DNA from: Lentisphaeria bacterium
GTDB lineage: Bacteria; Verrucomicrobiota; Lentisphaeria; Oligosphaerales; Oligosphaeraceae
NCBI GenBank assembly: GCA_016287975.1
Contig: JAEEXV010000027.1
Location: forward strand, 1 to 35,749
Length of the DNA stretch: 35,749 bases
Direction: 5' to 3'
Position 1 is the stretch's first letter. Each line of letters opens with the position of its first letter. The notes beneath the pieces are model-generated. The model searched no databases. It had not been told where the DNA came from and worked only from the letters and a program-made list of their open reading frames with translations. This document shows positions 10,360 to 19,047 of the stretch, piece by piece. Both the position numbers and the translations under genes were made by a program.

Positions 10360-11334
10360 CTACTTTTCCCAGCGCTCCAGCGGCAGATGGTTCAGGATGT
10401 CCGCAAGCGCCTCCGCCGAACTCGCCCACTGTGCGCGGGCCTGCAGTTTCAGCGGCAGGCGGTGCGGCAGCACGTCGGGCGCGATGTCCCGCACGTCGCG
10501 CGGCAGCACATAGTCGCGGCCTCGGAAGGCCGCCAGCGTCTGCGCCGCCCGCAGCAGCGCCAGCGACGCGCGCGGGCTCGCGCCATAGCTGAAGGCGGGC
10601 GAATTGCGCGTCTCGGCGATGATCGCGACGACATAGTCCTGGATGGCGTCGCTCGCGTGGATCCCGCGGACCATTCGCTGGCATTGCGTGATCTCCTCGC
10701 CTGTCGCCACCCGCTCCAGATGCTCCAGCGGATCGTCCGCCTTCTGGTGCTGCAGGATCGACTTCTCGGCCTCGGCGTCCGGATACCCGACCGACAGGCG
10801 CATCAGGAAGCGGTCGAGCTGCGCCTCGGGCAGCGGATAGGTGCCGTGGAAGTCGATGGGGTTCTGCGTCGCGATCACGAAGAAGGGCCTGGCCAGCTCA
10901 TGGGTCGTCCCGTCGACCGTCACCGCCGCCTCCGCCATGCACTCCAGGAGGCTCGACTGCACGCGCGGCGTGCCGCGGTTGATCTCGTCGGCCAGCACGA
11001 CATTCGCGAAGACGGGCCCCGGCATGAACTGGAAACCGCCCGTGCCCGCGTTGTAGACGCTGACGCCGATGACGTCGTTCGGCAGCATGTCAGGCGTGAA
11101 CTGGATGCGGCGGAACGAGGTGTCCAGCGAACGCGACAACGCCTGCGCCAGGCGCGTCTTGCCGACGCCAGGGACGTCCTCCAGCAGCACATGCCCGTCG
11201 CTGAAAAGCGCGATGAGCACCTTTTCGATGACCTCGTCCTTGCCCTCGATGACCTGCGCGATGTTGCGCTTGAGGCCGTTGACGATAGCGGAGAAGGCCT
11301 GCAGGGTTTCTGGGGTGGGGCGGGATTCTTCCAT
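10360..11334 (-). CDS. MoxR-family AAA+ ATPase
   Basis: A 324-residue AAA+ chaperone-like ATPase. Walker A is VPGVGKT (54-60), Walker B is VVLADEINR (about 110-118), and IATQNPIDFHGTYPLPEAQLDRF is the family sensor-1 and arginine-finger region. The C-terminal lid carries SPRASLALL. The ATG at 11334 (MEESRPTPET) is chosen because it begins just before the conserved region and lies 11 bases after the lysS stop. A longer reading exists but would overlap lysS heavily. Gene order lysS, moxR, DUF58 with tiny gaps indicates one transcript. The client of this MoxR/DUF58 pair is unknown. Confidence 0.92.
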   Translation of the reverse strand: MEESRPTPETLQAFSAIVNGLKRNIAQVIEGKDEVIEKVLIALFSDGHVLLEDVPGVGKTRLAQALSRSLDTSFRRIQFTPDMLPNDVIGVSVYNAGTGGFQFMPGPVFANVVLADEINRGTPRVQSSLLECMAEAAVTVDGTTHELARPFFVIATQNPIDFHGTYPLPEAQLDRFLMRLSVGYPDAEAEKSILQHQKADDPLEHLERVATGEEITQCQRMVRGIHASDAIQDYVVAIIAETRNSPAFSYGASPRASLALLRAAQTLAAFRGRDYVLPRDVRDIAPDVLPHRLPLKLQARAQWASSAEALADILNHLPLERWEK

Positions 11335-11345
11335 GGTCGGCGGGT

Positions 11346-12860
11346 TCAGCCCTTCAGGGGTTTCATGGCGGGGAAGAGGATGACGTCGCGGATCGAGGCG
11401 GTGCCCGTCAGCAGCATCACGAGGCGGTCGATGCCGAGGCCGAGGCCGCCAGTCGGCGGCATGCCGTATTCGAGGGCGGTCAGGAAGTCCTCGTCGATGC
11501 GGTCGACCTCGCCCTCGGCGTCCGCGCGCCCGATCAGCTGCTCGGAGAAGCGGGAGCGCTGGTCGATGGGGTCGTTGAGTTCGGTGTAGCCAGGGCACAT
11601 CTCGCGGCCGTCGATCTCCAGTTCGTAGACGTCGACGAGGGTCGGGTCGTCGGGGCAGCGCTTGGCGAGGGGCACCAGATAGGCGGGCAGGCGGGTGACG
11701 AAGGTCGGCTGGATCAGCGTCTCCTCGATGAGCCGATCGTAGATCTCGTGCGAGACGTGGTAGCTGTCCATGTCGTCGGTGATTTCAAGGCCGAGCGCCT
11801 TCGCCTTCGCGCGCTGCTCCTCGACGGGGAGGCCCCACCACTCCGCGCCCATCTTCTCGCGCAGCAGGTCATGGAAGGAGACCTGGCGCCACGGGCTGGA
11901 GAGGTCGATCTCGTGGCCGTCCTCGCCCTTGATCTTCAGGGTGCCGATGGTCTTCCGGGCGACGGTCGTAATCAGCGATTCCATGATCTCCATCATGCCT
12001 CGGCAGTCCGAGTAGGCCTGGTAGAGCTCCAGCACGGTGAACTCGGGGTTGTGCTTGTGGTCCATCCCCTCGTTGCGGAAGTCCCGCCCGATCTCGAAGA
12101 CCTTCTCGAAGCCGCCGACGATCAGCCGCTTCAGATACAGTTCGGGCGCGATGCGCATGTACATCGGGATGTTCAGCGCGTTGAAGTGCGTCTTGAACGG
12201 CCGCGCCGCCGCGCCGCCCGCCAGCGTCTGCAGAATCGGCGTCTCGACCTCCATGAAGCCGCGCTCCGCCAGGAACTCGCGGCACGCCTGCACGATCTTC
12301 GAGCGCAGCGCCAGCACCCGCCGCGAATCGTCGTTGCAGATCAAATCCACATAGCGCTGGCGGTAGCGCTGCTCCTGGTCCTGGAGGCCGTGGAACTTCT
12401 CCGGCAACGGCAGCAGCGACTTGGAGAGCAGTTCGAAGCTCTTGACGTGGATCGAGAGTTCGCCCGTGCGCGTCATGAACGGGAAGCCCGTGATCGCGAA
12501 GATGTCGCCGATGTCGAGGCTCTTGAAGAAGGCGTACTGCTCGTCCCCGACCTCCTGGCGCTGCAGGTAGAACTGGATGCTGCCGCTCTCGTCCTTCAGG
12601 TTCGCGAAAAGCGACTTGCCCATGATGCGCCGCGCCATCAGCCGCCCCGCCAGGGTGTACGTCGGCGGCTCCGCGCCCTCGGGCGTCGGCTGGAACGCCG
12701 CGCGCACGGCGGCGACCGAGGTCAGGTTGTCCACTCGGTGCCCGTAGAGGTTGATGCCGTCCGCGCGCATCTGCTCCGCCTTCGCGCGCCGCTGCGCCAA
12801 AACGCCGCCGAGATTGCCGTCGTCGACGGCCGCCGCCGTCGGATTTGCTTCATCCGCCAT
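11346..12860 (-). CDS. lysS: Lysyl-tRNA synthetase, class II
   Basis: A 504-residue class II synthetase that charges tRNA-Lys with lysine. An N-terminal OB-fold anticodon-binding domain (about 55-170) is followed by the catalytic core. Motif 2 is FEIGRDFRNEGMDHKHNPEF (from about residue 254), and motif 3 is GLGLGIDRLVMLLTG (about 468-482). The length is typical. The ATG at 12860 (MADEANP) has AGGACAGGA upstream and removes an improbable 23-residue extension. It heads the lysS, moxR, DUF58 transcript. A TATGTT hexamer stands 65 bases upstream. Confidence 0.96.
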   Translation of the reverse strand: MADEANPTAAAVDDGNLGGVLAQRRAKAEQMRADGINLYGHRVDNLTSVAAVRAAFQPTPEGAEPPTYTLAGRLMARRIMGKSLFANLKDESGSIQFYLQRQEVGDEQYAFFKSLDIGDIFAITGFPFMTRTGELSIHVKSFELLSKSLLPLPEKFHGLQDQEQRYRQRYVDLICNDDSRRVLALRSKIVQACREFLAERGFMEVETPILQTLAGGAAARPFKTHFNALNIPMYMRIAPELYLKRLIVGGFEKVFEIGRDFRNEGMDHKHNPEFTVLELYQAYSDCRGMMEIMESLITTVARKTIGTLKIKGEDGHEIDLSSPWRQVSFHDLLREKMGAEWWGLPVEEQRAKAKALGLEITDDMDSYHVSHEIYDRLIEETLIQPTFVTRLPAYLVPLAKRCPDDPTLVDVYELEIDGREMCPGYTELNDPIDQRSRFSEQLIGRADAEGEVDRIDEDFLTALEYGMPPTGGLGLGIDRLVMLLTGTASIRDVILFPAMKPLKG

Positions 12861-12924
12861 AGTCGTCCTGTCCTGTTTTTTGTGCTTGTGAAAGGCGCTT
12901 CCCCCCCTCTCGGTCAATCCGCTT

Positions 12925-12930
12925 AACATA
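12925..12930 (-). promoter_or_regulatory. Putative -10 (TATGTT) for lysS
   Basis: Minus-strand GGCACTATGTTAAGCGG, 65 bases upstream of the lysS start, shares the trailing AAG with other candidate -10 sites in the window. No clear -35. Confidence 0.35.
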
Positions 12931-12964
12931 GTGCCTCAACGCCGTCCTGGCCGCCCCGCCGCCC

Positions 12965-13885
12965 CTAATACGCGATGTGCGTGGAGATCATGTCGGGCGT
13001 GCAGGGGCGGTAGCCTGAGGAGTTGCCGCTCATCTCGATGGTGACGCCGCCCACAAACTCGCCTTGGCAGCCCTCGACGTCGATGGTGCGCGCATCGTCG
13101 TCGATGGTGATGACGGCGCTGACGGGCTTCGTGTAGATGATCATGTTCCCGACGCACTCGTACTGGTGGTACCACTCCTCGGGGAAGAGGTGGTGCGGAT
13201 TCGGGATCCAGTTGAAGGAGGCCGAGTTGACGTCGAGGCGCGGGACGCCGTCGACCATGTCGAGGCCGCTGCGGTGGTAGTGGCCGTTGAGGCAGAGGAT
13301 GACGCGCCCTGGCGTCGTCTGGGACTGGAGGATGATCTCCTTGACCTCGTCCTTGCAGCGCACGCCCGAATGCAGCGGGGATTCGAGAACCGCGTGGCTC
13401 GCCAGGATGCACGGATGCGGGGAGGTCAGGACGGTCTCGCGCAGCCAGTCGATCTCCTCGGGCGGCATCCAGTCGCGCGAATAGGGGTGGTCGAAGTAGT
13501 TGCGCGCCGAGTAGTGGAAATAGACTCCAGGGAAGTCGCGGAAGTAGTTCTCGTCGAGGACGACGAAGCGGAAGCCGCCATGGTCGAAGAAGTAGTAGCC
13601 GCAGTCGAGGCCGTAGGCCGCCAGCACCGTCTCCGCGTAGTCGATGTCGAACTCGTGGTTGCCCAGCACCAGATACGCGGGCATCCCCGAGTCCTTGTAG
13701 TATTGCCGAACGAGGTCCCCTGAGATCGAGGGCTGGTGGCAGAGATCCCCCAGGTGCAGCAGGAACTCCGAGCCGCTCGACCGCGCGCGCTCCTGGATCG
13801 CCGCCAGGCGCTCAGGCGCCTCCGTCTTGTACCAGGCAGGATGATGGTGCAGATCCGAAAAGACCGTGAACTTGACTTTGCCCAT
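12965..13885 (-). CDS. Calcineurin-like metallophosphoesterase
   Basis: A 306-residue two-metal phosphoesterase. The motifs run in order: FSDLHHH (Asp11, His13), LHLGDLCHQ (Asp47), LVLGNHEFD (Asn76, His77), a SHAVLESP segment, and NGHYHRSG near residue 200, so both metal sites look complete. No signal peptide. It could hydrolyse a nucleotide, cyclic nucleotide or sugar phosphate. In Lentisphaerota-type genomes similar proteins sit with sugar catabolic genes, but substrate assignment from sequence is not possible. GAAGGAGA precedes the ATG by 7 bases. The gene lies about 100 bases upstream of lysS on the same strand and has its own candidate -10. Confidence 0.88.
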   Translation of the reverse strand: MGKVKFTVFSDLHHHPAWYKTEAPERLAAIQERARSSGSEFLLHLGDLCHQPSISGDLVRQYYKDSGMPAYLVLGNHEFDIDYAETVLAAYGLDCGYYFFDHGGFRFVVLDENYFRDFPGVYFHYSARNYFDHPYSRDWMPPEEIDWLRETVLTSPHPCILASHAVLESPLHSGVRCKDEVKEIILQSQTTPGRVILCLNGHYHRSGLDMVDGVPRLDVNSASFNWIPNPHHLFPEEWYHQYECVGNMIIYTKPVSAVITIDDDARTIDVEGCQGEFVGGVTIEMSGNSSGYRPCTPDMISTHIAY

Positions 13886-13939
13886 GATGCGTCTCCTTCA
13901 AATGGCCGCTCAGGCGCCGATTCTCCGTGCGCCGTGCTT

Positions 13940-13945
13940 AATATA
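13940..13945 (-). promoter_or_regulatory. Putative -10 (TATATT)
   Basis: Minus-strand GCATTATATTAAGC, 55 bases upstream of the metallophosphoesterase start. It is an AT-rich island in a GC-rich spacer. Confidence 0.4.
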
Positions 13946-13965
13946 ATGCGGGCAAGGCCCGCCCG

Positions 13966-14715
13966 CTACAGCGTGGTCCACTGGAGGATGGGGAGTTCGC
14001 GGGACTTCAGGCCAGGCAACGCCTCCTGAAGGCGCGCGAGGTCGTTGCGGAGATAGAACTGCGAGAGCGGGAGGGTGAACTCGTCGTGGTGGGTGGGGAT
14101 GAGGCATCCGAAGCGGATGTTGTCACGGAGGAGTTCTGGAAAGCCTGGCTGCCAGCGGCTGATGCCGCCGATGAGATAGTCGCACTGGAGGCCGTGCACG
14201 GCGGCGGGACAGAGGTTGGCGGAGCCGATGTTGAGGATGGAGAGGCCGCCGTGGCGGATCAGGAAGCCGAAGACCTCCCCGCAGCGCCAGTTGTCGGCCA
14301 GGGCGAGCGATTCCCGCGCGGGCGGCGCGTCATAGCCCTGCGCCTCCTCGTCCATGCCCTTGTGCCGCGATTCGAGGACGGCGACCTCCACGCCTCCAGG
14401 CAGCGTCAGCGTATCACCATAGTGGATGACGTGCAGATTGGCCTCGGGCACATCCAGCGCCCGCAGGATGTTGCACGCGGTCGCGGAGGCATACAGGACG
14501 GTGTTGGTGCGCGCGATGATGCGCGGCATGTCGGCGAGGTGGTCCCAGTGCGCATGCGTCATCAGGACGGCGGCGGGGGAAGTCGTGACGTAGCGGTCCA
14601 CCTCCTCGGGGTGGTGAAGGGCCCCGCGGTCGCGGCTGACATACGGGTCGATCATGAAGGAGACGCCTGGCGCGCGGAACTCCAGGGCGTTGATGCCATA
14701 CCATTTGACTTCCAT
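13966..14715 (-). CDS. MBL-fold metallo-hydrolase
   Basis: A 249-residue metallo-beta-lactamase-fold hydrolase resembling UlaG/YtnP-type proteins (lactonases and phosphodiesterases of the PF12706/PF13483 kind). MIDPYVS near residue 21 precedes the zinc motif THAHWDHLAD (His54, His56, Asp58, His59). Later HKGMD and PTHHDEFTLP supply the remaining metal ligands. No export signal. GAGGAG lies 9 bases before the ATG. It follows the HTH regulator gene by 52 bases on the same strand, so the regulator may control it. UlaG-like enzymes open L-ascorbate-6-phosphate lactone. A sugar-lactone role would fit the neighbouring oxidoreductases, but that is speculation. Confidence 0.87.
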   Translation of the reverse strand: MEVKWYGINALEFRAPGVSFMIDPYVSRDRGALHHPEEVDRYVTTSPAAVLMTHAHWDHLADMPRIIARTNTVLYASATACNILRALDVPEANLHVIHYGDTLTLPGGVEVAVLESRHKGMDEEAQGYDAPPARESLALADNWRCGEVFGFLIRHGGLSILNIGSANLCPAAVHGLQCDYLIGGISRWQPGFPELLRDNIRFGCLIPTHHDEFTLPLSQFYLRNDLARLQEALPGLKSRELPILQWTTL

Positions 14716-14767
14716 CGGAAAATCTCCTCAAGGGGGGAATGCGGTCGAACCGCCATAAGATAATGGC

Positions 14768-15250
14768 TCATTGCACGTCTGGGAGATTGTACGGGGCGTG
14801 CGGTTCGGCGGCAGCGAGGATTCCCCCGGGCTCCTCGCCGCTCTGCTGGAGAATCTGGCGGATGGCGCTATTGAGCGTCTCGGAGAGGGCGCTCTGCAGG
14901 GAGGCGCAGATGGCGGGGAAGGCGAGGCACAGCCCATAGACGGTGATCGCACGCTCGAGGCACTGCTGGATGGGGGTGTCGAGGTGCTGCCAGAGTTGCA
15001 GCAAGGTCGCGGGGGCGTGCATGATCTGCTCGAAGTGCCGATCGTATGCGCCGTTGAGGAATCCCTCGATCGTGGCGATGTATTTGCCGTGGCAGGTGGT
15101 CGTGTCGCCATGCTCCCACTTCCGTATCGTCGAGCGGTTGATGTTGAGCAGGTCGCCGATCTGGCTGTAGGTCACGCCCAGTTTGCGGCGCTTGCGGATG
15201 AATGCCAGGCGGATTTCCTCATCAAAGACGCCATTGAAGGTGTATGGCAT
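14768..15250 (-). CDS. Small helix-turn-helix regulator (XRE-like)
   Basis: A 160-residue protein. IRLAFIRKRRKLGVTYSQIG and then DLLNINRSTIRKWEHG (residues 13-49) form a helix-turn-helix with the typical R-x-x-x-G-x-[ST]-Q pattern. The remainder is a helical domain of unknown function containing ITVYGLCLAFPAICASLQSA. The start at 15250 has GAGGAG seven bases upstream, which argues against the longer reading. A strong promoter (15349-15376) lies about 100 bases upstream. It is divergent from the MFS transporter and upstream of the MBL-fold hydrolase, so it probably regulates one or both. Function of the C-terminal part is unrecognised. Confidence 0.75.
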   Translation of the reverse strand: MPYTFNGVFDEEIRLAFIRKRRKLGVTYSQIGDLLNINRSTIRKWEHGDTTTCHGKYIATIEGFLNGAYDRHFEQIMHAPATLLQLWQHLDTPIQQCLERAITVYGLCLAFPAICASLQSALSETLNSAIRQILQQSGEEPGGILAAAEPHAPYNLPDVQ

Positions 15251-15348
15251 GGCTGGTGCTCCTCTGTTTTTGGCCTTGGTCTCAAGAGATGCCGCCGCTG
15301 CGTCTGGCCCGACGACCGTCGCCATCGTCCCAAACGGCTGCTGTGCGG

Positions 15349-15376
15349 AATGTAGCGCCTCGGCGAAAGGCGTCAA
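15349..15376 (-). promoter_or_regulatory. Sigma70-type promoter for the HTH regulator
   Basis: On the minus strand TTGACG (15376-15371), a 16-base spacer and TACATT (15354-15349) make the best promoter in the window, about 99 bases before the regulator start. It anchors the reading of TACATT as the local -10 hexamer. Confidence 0.65.
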
Positions 15377-15413
15377 CCAAAGTGCAGGATAATCGCCATC
15401 TTCCTGAAAAGCG

Positions 15414-15442
15414 CGGGATTTCCCGCTACCGACGGGATTTCC
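15414..15442. promoter_or_regulatory. Possible operator: direct repeats CGGGATTTCC
   Basis: CGGGATTTCC occurs at 15414-15423 and 15433-15442, 19 bases apart (about two helical turns), in the divergent spacer between the HTH regulator and the MFS gene. Flanking GCGCGG and CCGCGC also make an imperfect dyad. It is a candidate binding site for the adjacent regulator. Confidence 0.35.
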
Positions 15443-15475
15443 GCGCCGGCAGATGGAAAAACCGCCAGGACGCGG

Positions 15476-15481
15476 TACATT
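15476..15481 (+). promoter_or_regulatory. Putative -10 (TACATT) for the MFS gene
   Basis: GCGGTACATTCTG, 66 bases before the MFS start and just downstream of the CGGGATTTCC repeats. A regulator bound there would overlap the -35 region. Confidence 0.4.
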
Positions 15482-15546
15482 CTGCGGATGTCCCGAACCG
15501 CCGCAGGAAGACAGAGACCTGCCAGTCACGGGACAGGAGATGGAAC

Positions 15547-16902
15547 ATGCAGCCTGAGACCTGGGAAAGCCTGAAGGCAGTCGGCCGCGAAGGCCAAGAG
15601 ACCGCCGCCGTTGGATACGCCGAGACGCTGAGCGAAGCGGACAGCCGCCGCTACCGACTGTACGCCACGCTGGGAGCCCTCTTCGGGTGCTTTGCCGAGG
15701 TGATGCTCGACAGCACCGCGATCGTCATCGTCTATCTGACCATGCTGGGCAGCAGCAACACCCTGACCATGCTGGCGACGAGCCTGACGGCGGCCGCGGG
15801 CCTGGTGCTGTCGATCCCCCTGTCGGGAGTCCTCGACCGCATCGGCGTGAAGCGGATGGTGCCGATCTCCTGCCTGATGGCCGTCCTCGCGAATGCGCTG
15901 ATGGCCGCGGCGCCGTGGGCGGGCGCCGCGCGGGCATCCTATGTCGCCCTCGCAGGATGCTTCCTCTTCTGCGTGTCGCGGCCGCTCTGGAGCGTGTCGT
16001 GGTATCCCCTGCTGGGAATGATCCTGAAGCCCTCCCAGCGCGCCGACTTCTTCGGACAGATGCGCTTCACATACTTTGTCGCGACCGGCATCACCTTCGC
16101 ACTGGTCGGACGATGGATGGGACGCCAGCCCGCGCTCTGGATGATGCAGACCGTCATCGCCGCCGTCGGCGCGCTGGCCCTGACGCGCTGGTGGTTCATC
16201 GCCCGAATCCGACTGCCGAAGCACGTCCCCCAGAAATACGACTTGAAGCGCGCGCTGCACATCTCGGTGACGAACAGTTCCCTGGTGGGCTTCTCGGTGT
16301 ACTACTGCGTCCTGAACCTGGCCTTCACGGCGGTCCTGCCAATGGCGCTGCTCTACCTGAAACGCGGGCTGGACTGCCCCGCGAACATAGTGCAGTATAT
16401 TTCCATCGTCGGGATGGCGGGGAGCATCCTTTCGTATCTGACTTACGGCTGGTGCACCCGCCACATCGGGATGCGCTGGCTCCAGTTGGTGATCCACGCG
16501 ATGTTCATCGCGGTGCCGCTGGGGCTCTTCTGCTGCGGCAAGGGCGTTCCTGGGGTCTACTGGTGGATCGGCGCCCTCCTCTTCCTCGGATATTTCGCCA
16601 ATTCCAGTTTCGGCTGTGTCTTCGGGCAGGAGACCCTCGCCCTCGCGCGGCCTGGCAACGCCACCATGGCGACGGCGCTCACCCAGACCTACCAGTGCTT
16701 CGGCGCCAGCAGCGGGCGCATCGGCGCCGCGATGCTCCTGAACCAGGGCATCCTCTGCGCCTCCTGGCAGTGCGGCTCCATCGCCTGCTCCAACTTCCAG
16801 ACCATCTTCCTCATCTGCGGCCTCCTCGCCATCTTCAGCCTCGCCCTCGTCTTCCTCATCCCCTCCCTCGTCCCCAGGCACGAGGACTACTATCGGCCGT
16901 GA
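15547..16902 (+). CDS. Major facilitator superfamily transporter
   Basis: A 451-residue inner-membrane transporter with about 12 hydrophobic segments. A charged 40-residue cytoplasmic leader comes first. The loop between helices 2 and 3 reads SGVLDRIGVKRM, the MFS motif A (G-x-x-x-D-R-x-G-x-K). An AGGAGA Shine-Dalgarno sequence six bases before the ATG at 15547 fixes the start; the longer open frame upstream is not supported. Similar proteins in this type of genome are annotated as sugar or oligosaccharide transporters, but no substrate motif is visible. It is divergent from the HTH regulator and convergent with the ThuA-like gene, with a 9-base gap. Confidence 0.87.
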   Translation: MQPETWESLKAVGREGQETAAVGYAETLSEADSRRYRLYATLGALFGCFAEVMLDSTAIVIVYLTMLGSSNTLTMLATSLTAAAGLVLSIPLSGVLDRIGVKRMVPISCLMAVLANALMAAAPWAGAARASYVALAGCFLFCVSRPLWSVSWYPLLGMILKPSQRADFFGQMRFTYFVATGITFALVGRWMGRQPALWMMQTVIAAVGALALTRWWFIARIRLPKHVPQKYDLKRALHISVTNSSLVGFSVYYCVLNLAFTAVLPMALLYLKRGLDCPANIVQYISIVGMAGSILSYLTYGWCTRHIGMRWLQLVIHAMFIAVPLGLFCCGKGVPGVYWWIGALLFLGYFANSSFGCVFGQETLALARPGNATMATALTQTYQCFGASSGRIGAAMLLNQGILCASWQCGSIACSNFQTIFLICGLLAIFSLALVFLIPSLVPRHEDYYRP

Positions 16903-16911
16903 TCCACGCGC

Positions 16912-17571
16912 CTACGCGGTCAAATATTCCAGCATGGCGGCGAGATTCGCGACGAGATCCGGGTTCGCGGTGCAGACGGGCTTGTGCCCAGGGATGAAGG
17001 AGACGAGGCGGCTGCCGCTGTCGGCGGTCGCCTCGCAGGCCTGCGGCCAGGTGGCGCCTGCCACGGCGGTCGTCATCAGGATGTCCACGGGCGCCGTCTG
17101 CTCCAGTTCAATGTAGATCTCGTCCTCTGGCAAGTCGATCGGGCGCAGGCGCGCCGCCAGCGGATGACGCGACTTGGAGGGCACGACGCGGCACGGCGCG
17201 TGCGGATGCGTCGAGGCGGGCACGCCGTCGGGGTCGCCAGGCCGCACCCAACGCAGCCCCGCCAATGGCCGCCACCAGTCCCACGGCCAGAAGGCCGCGC
17301 TGGAGCCGTGCAGCAAAAGAAAGTCCCCGCCCCGCCCCAGCCATTGACGGACGGCGCGCTCGGCGCCCTCCCCTGGCATCGGATTGCCGCTGGTCCCGCC
17401 GATCAAGTGCAGCACCAGCAGCTCGCAGTCCGCCAGCCATGCGCCCGATTCCAGTACGCCCCAGTCGTCCTCGAAAAAGCGGATGCGCCGCCGCCACGCC
17501 TCTGGCAGATGCTCGTGGAGCACCCGCCCGCAATGCTGCCCGAAATGGTTGTCTGCGAAAAAGTAGATCAT
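16912..17571 (-). CDS. ThuA-like (trehalose utilisation) domain protein
   Basis: A 219-residue protein of the ThuA family (PF06283), a glutamine-amidotransferase-like flavodoxin fold. DCELLVLHLIGG and GRGGDFLLLHGSSAAFW match the central strands. DEIYIEL and GSRLVSFIPGHKP match the late conserved blocks. ThuA in rhizobia takes part in trehalose and sucrose catabolism with the oxidoreductase ThuB (a Gfo/Idh/MocA protein), so its presence in the same window as two such oxidoreductases is consistent, although they are 14 kb apart. No signal peptide and no strong ribosome site. It is the single minus-strand gene between two plus-strand genes. Confidence 0.78.
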   Translation of the reverse strand: MIYFFADNHFGQHCGRVLHEHLPEAWRRRIRFFEDDWGVLESGAWLADCELLVLHLIGGTSGNPMPGEGAERAVRQWLGRGGDFLLLHGSSAAFWPWDWWRPLAGLRWVRPGDPDGVPASTHPHAPCRVVPSKSRHPLAARLRPIDLPEDEIYIELEQTAPVDILMTTAVAGATWPQACEATADSGSRLVSFIPGHKPVCTANPDLVANLAAMLEYLTA

Positions 17572-17801
17572 GACGATGTGTTTTCCAGATTCGGCCCTGT
17601 TTGATTTGGCAGGAAGTGCTTTGGGGGCACTTCCCTCTTTCCGTCGACAAGGTTAATATGTGCGCTCCGTCGCATTTCCCGACCATTTGGGAAGAGGAAC
17701 CTTGATGAAATCGTCCAAAAACAGCGCATGACGAGTGGCAAAATATGTTTTTTCGGATATTTTAGGAATGAATCCAAAATTACACGAAAAACAGAGATGC
17801 A
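17572..17801. other. AT-rich divergent spacer
   Basis: This 230-base gap between the ThuA-like gene and the AAA/DUF4143 gene becomes notably AT-rich from about 17700 (TTTTTTCGGATATTTTAGG), unlike the rest of the window. That suggests foreign origin of the adjoining ATPase gene or a promoter. A CATATT hexamer at 17655-17660 faces the ThuA-like gene. Confidence 0.5.
17655..17660 (-). promoter_or_regulatory. Putative -10 (CATATT)
   Basis: Minus-strand GCACATATTAACC, 84 bases before the ThuA-like start. It shares the ATTAAC ending with the site at 6621. Confidence 0.3.
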
Positions 17802-19028
17802 ATGTTCATTGAAAGGCACATTCGAAAAGCCGTCGAGGCGGCGGACCGTTTTTTCCCAGCCCTGCTTCTGACGGGGGCGCGCCAAGTCGGGAAGACCACC
17901 TTTCTGCGTCGCCTCGCGGGGGCAGGCAGAAAGTACGTCACGTTTGACGACGCGGGGCTGCGAATGCTGGCCAAGGAGGATCCGAAGGGCTTTCTGGAGC
18001 GTTTCAGCCCTCCTGTCCTGATAGACGAGGTCCAGTATGTCCCTGGACTTCTGAGCTACATCAAGATGGTCATCGACGAGCGTCGCTTCAGCGCCCCTGA
18101 AAAAGCCAGGGGGATGTTCTGGCTGACGGGGTCCCAGCAATTCGAACTGATGCAGGGGGTGTCCGATTCCCTTGCGGGGCGCATCGGCATATTCGACCTG
18201 GGCGGCATCTCACAGGCCGAACTCGCCGGACGCGAGAACACCCCGTTCACGCCCTGCATCCCGCTTCCTGGCGGCAAGAGGCCAGGCGTCATGGAACTGT
18301 TCCAAAGGATTTGGCAGGGGACATTCCCTGGAATCATCCATGCCACCCCCGAAGAGCGCGACCTCTACTACGCCAGTTATGTCAGCACCTATCTAGAGCG
18401 CGACATCCGCAATCTCAAGAAGGTCCATGACCTGGACCGCTTTTACAAGTTTATCTGCTCCTGCGCAGCCAGGACGGGACAGATGTTGAATGCCAGCGAA
18501 CTGGGGCGGGATGCGGGCATCGACACGACGACTGCCCAGGACTGGCTTGCCATCCTTCAGGCGTCGCACATCATTCACCTGCTCCCCCCATACGCCAGCA
18601 GCCTGACAGCCCGTTTGGTCAAGACGCCGAAACTGTATTTCCTGGACACGGGACTCTGCGCCTACCTGACACACTGGCCGACGCCTGAGACGCTTGAGGC
18701 GGGTGCGATGGCAGGGCAAATCTTCGAGACCTGGTGCATTGACGAGATCATCAAGACCTATTGGAACGCGGGCAGGAAAACCGACAACCTGTTCTTCTAC
18801 CGCGACCACGACCAACGGGAGATCGACCTTGTCATCGAGACGACGGACGGGTTCTATCCCGCCGAATGCAAGAAGACGGCCACCCCGAAAAGCGACGATG
18901 CAAGGCACTTCAGCCTGCTGGGGAAACTCGGCAAGCCCGTCCTGAAAGGCGCGGTGCTCTGCGCATGCGACACCCCCGTTCCCTTGCCGAACAAGGATGT
19001 CACCTGCATTCCCGCCTGGGACATCTGA
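17802..19028 (+). CDS. AAA_14/DUF4143 family ATPase
   Basis: A 408-residue ATPase with the two-domain AAA_14 plus DUF4143 arrangement. Walker A is GARQVGKTT (25-33), Walker B is PVLIDEVQYV (Asp75, Glu76), and FWLTGSQQFELM is sensor 1. YYASYVSTYLERDIRN begins the winged-helix linker. The C-terminal DUF4143 has QREIDLVIE (Asp342) and YPAECKK (Glu355, Lys357), a D...ExK pattern of the PD-(D/E)XK fold. The family is widespread, sporadic and functionally undefined; mobile or defence roles have been suggested. Its coding region has more A/T-ending codons than neighbours and follows an AT-rich spacer, which suggests lateral transfer. No partner gene is linked: the gene behind it is convergent, 19 bases away. 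Confidence 0.9.
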   Translation: MFIERHIRKAVEAADRFFPALLLTGARQVGKTTFLRRLAGAGRKYVTFDDAGLRMLAKEDPKGFLERFSPPVLIDEVQYVPGLLSYIKMVIDERRFSAPEKARGMFWLTGSQQFELMQGVSDSLAGRIGIFDLGGISQAELAGRENTPFTPCIPLPGGKRPGVMELFQRIWQGTFPGIIHATPEERDLYYASYVSTYLERDIRNLKKVHDLDRFYKFICSCAARTGQMLNASELGRDAGIDTTTAQDWLAILQASHIIHLLPPYASSLTARLVKTPKLYFLDTGLCAYLTHWPTPETLEAGAMAGQIFETWCIDEIIKTYWNAGRKTDNLFFYRDHDQREIDLVIETTDGFYPAECKKTATPKSDDARHFSLLGKLGKPVLKGAVLCACDTPVPLPNKDVTCIPAWDI

Positions 19029-19047
19029 TCCGACTTCACCAGTCGAT

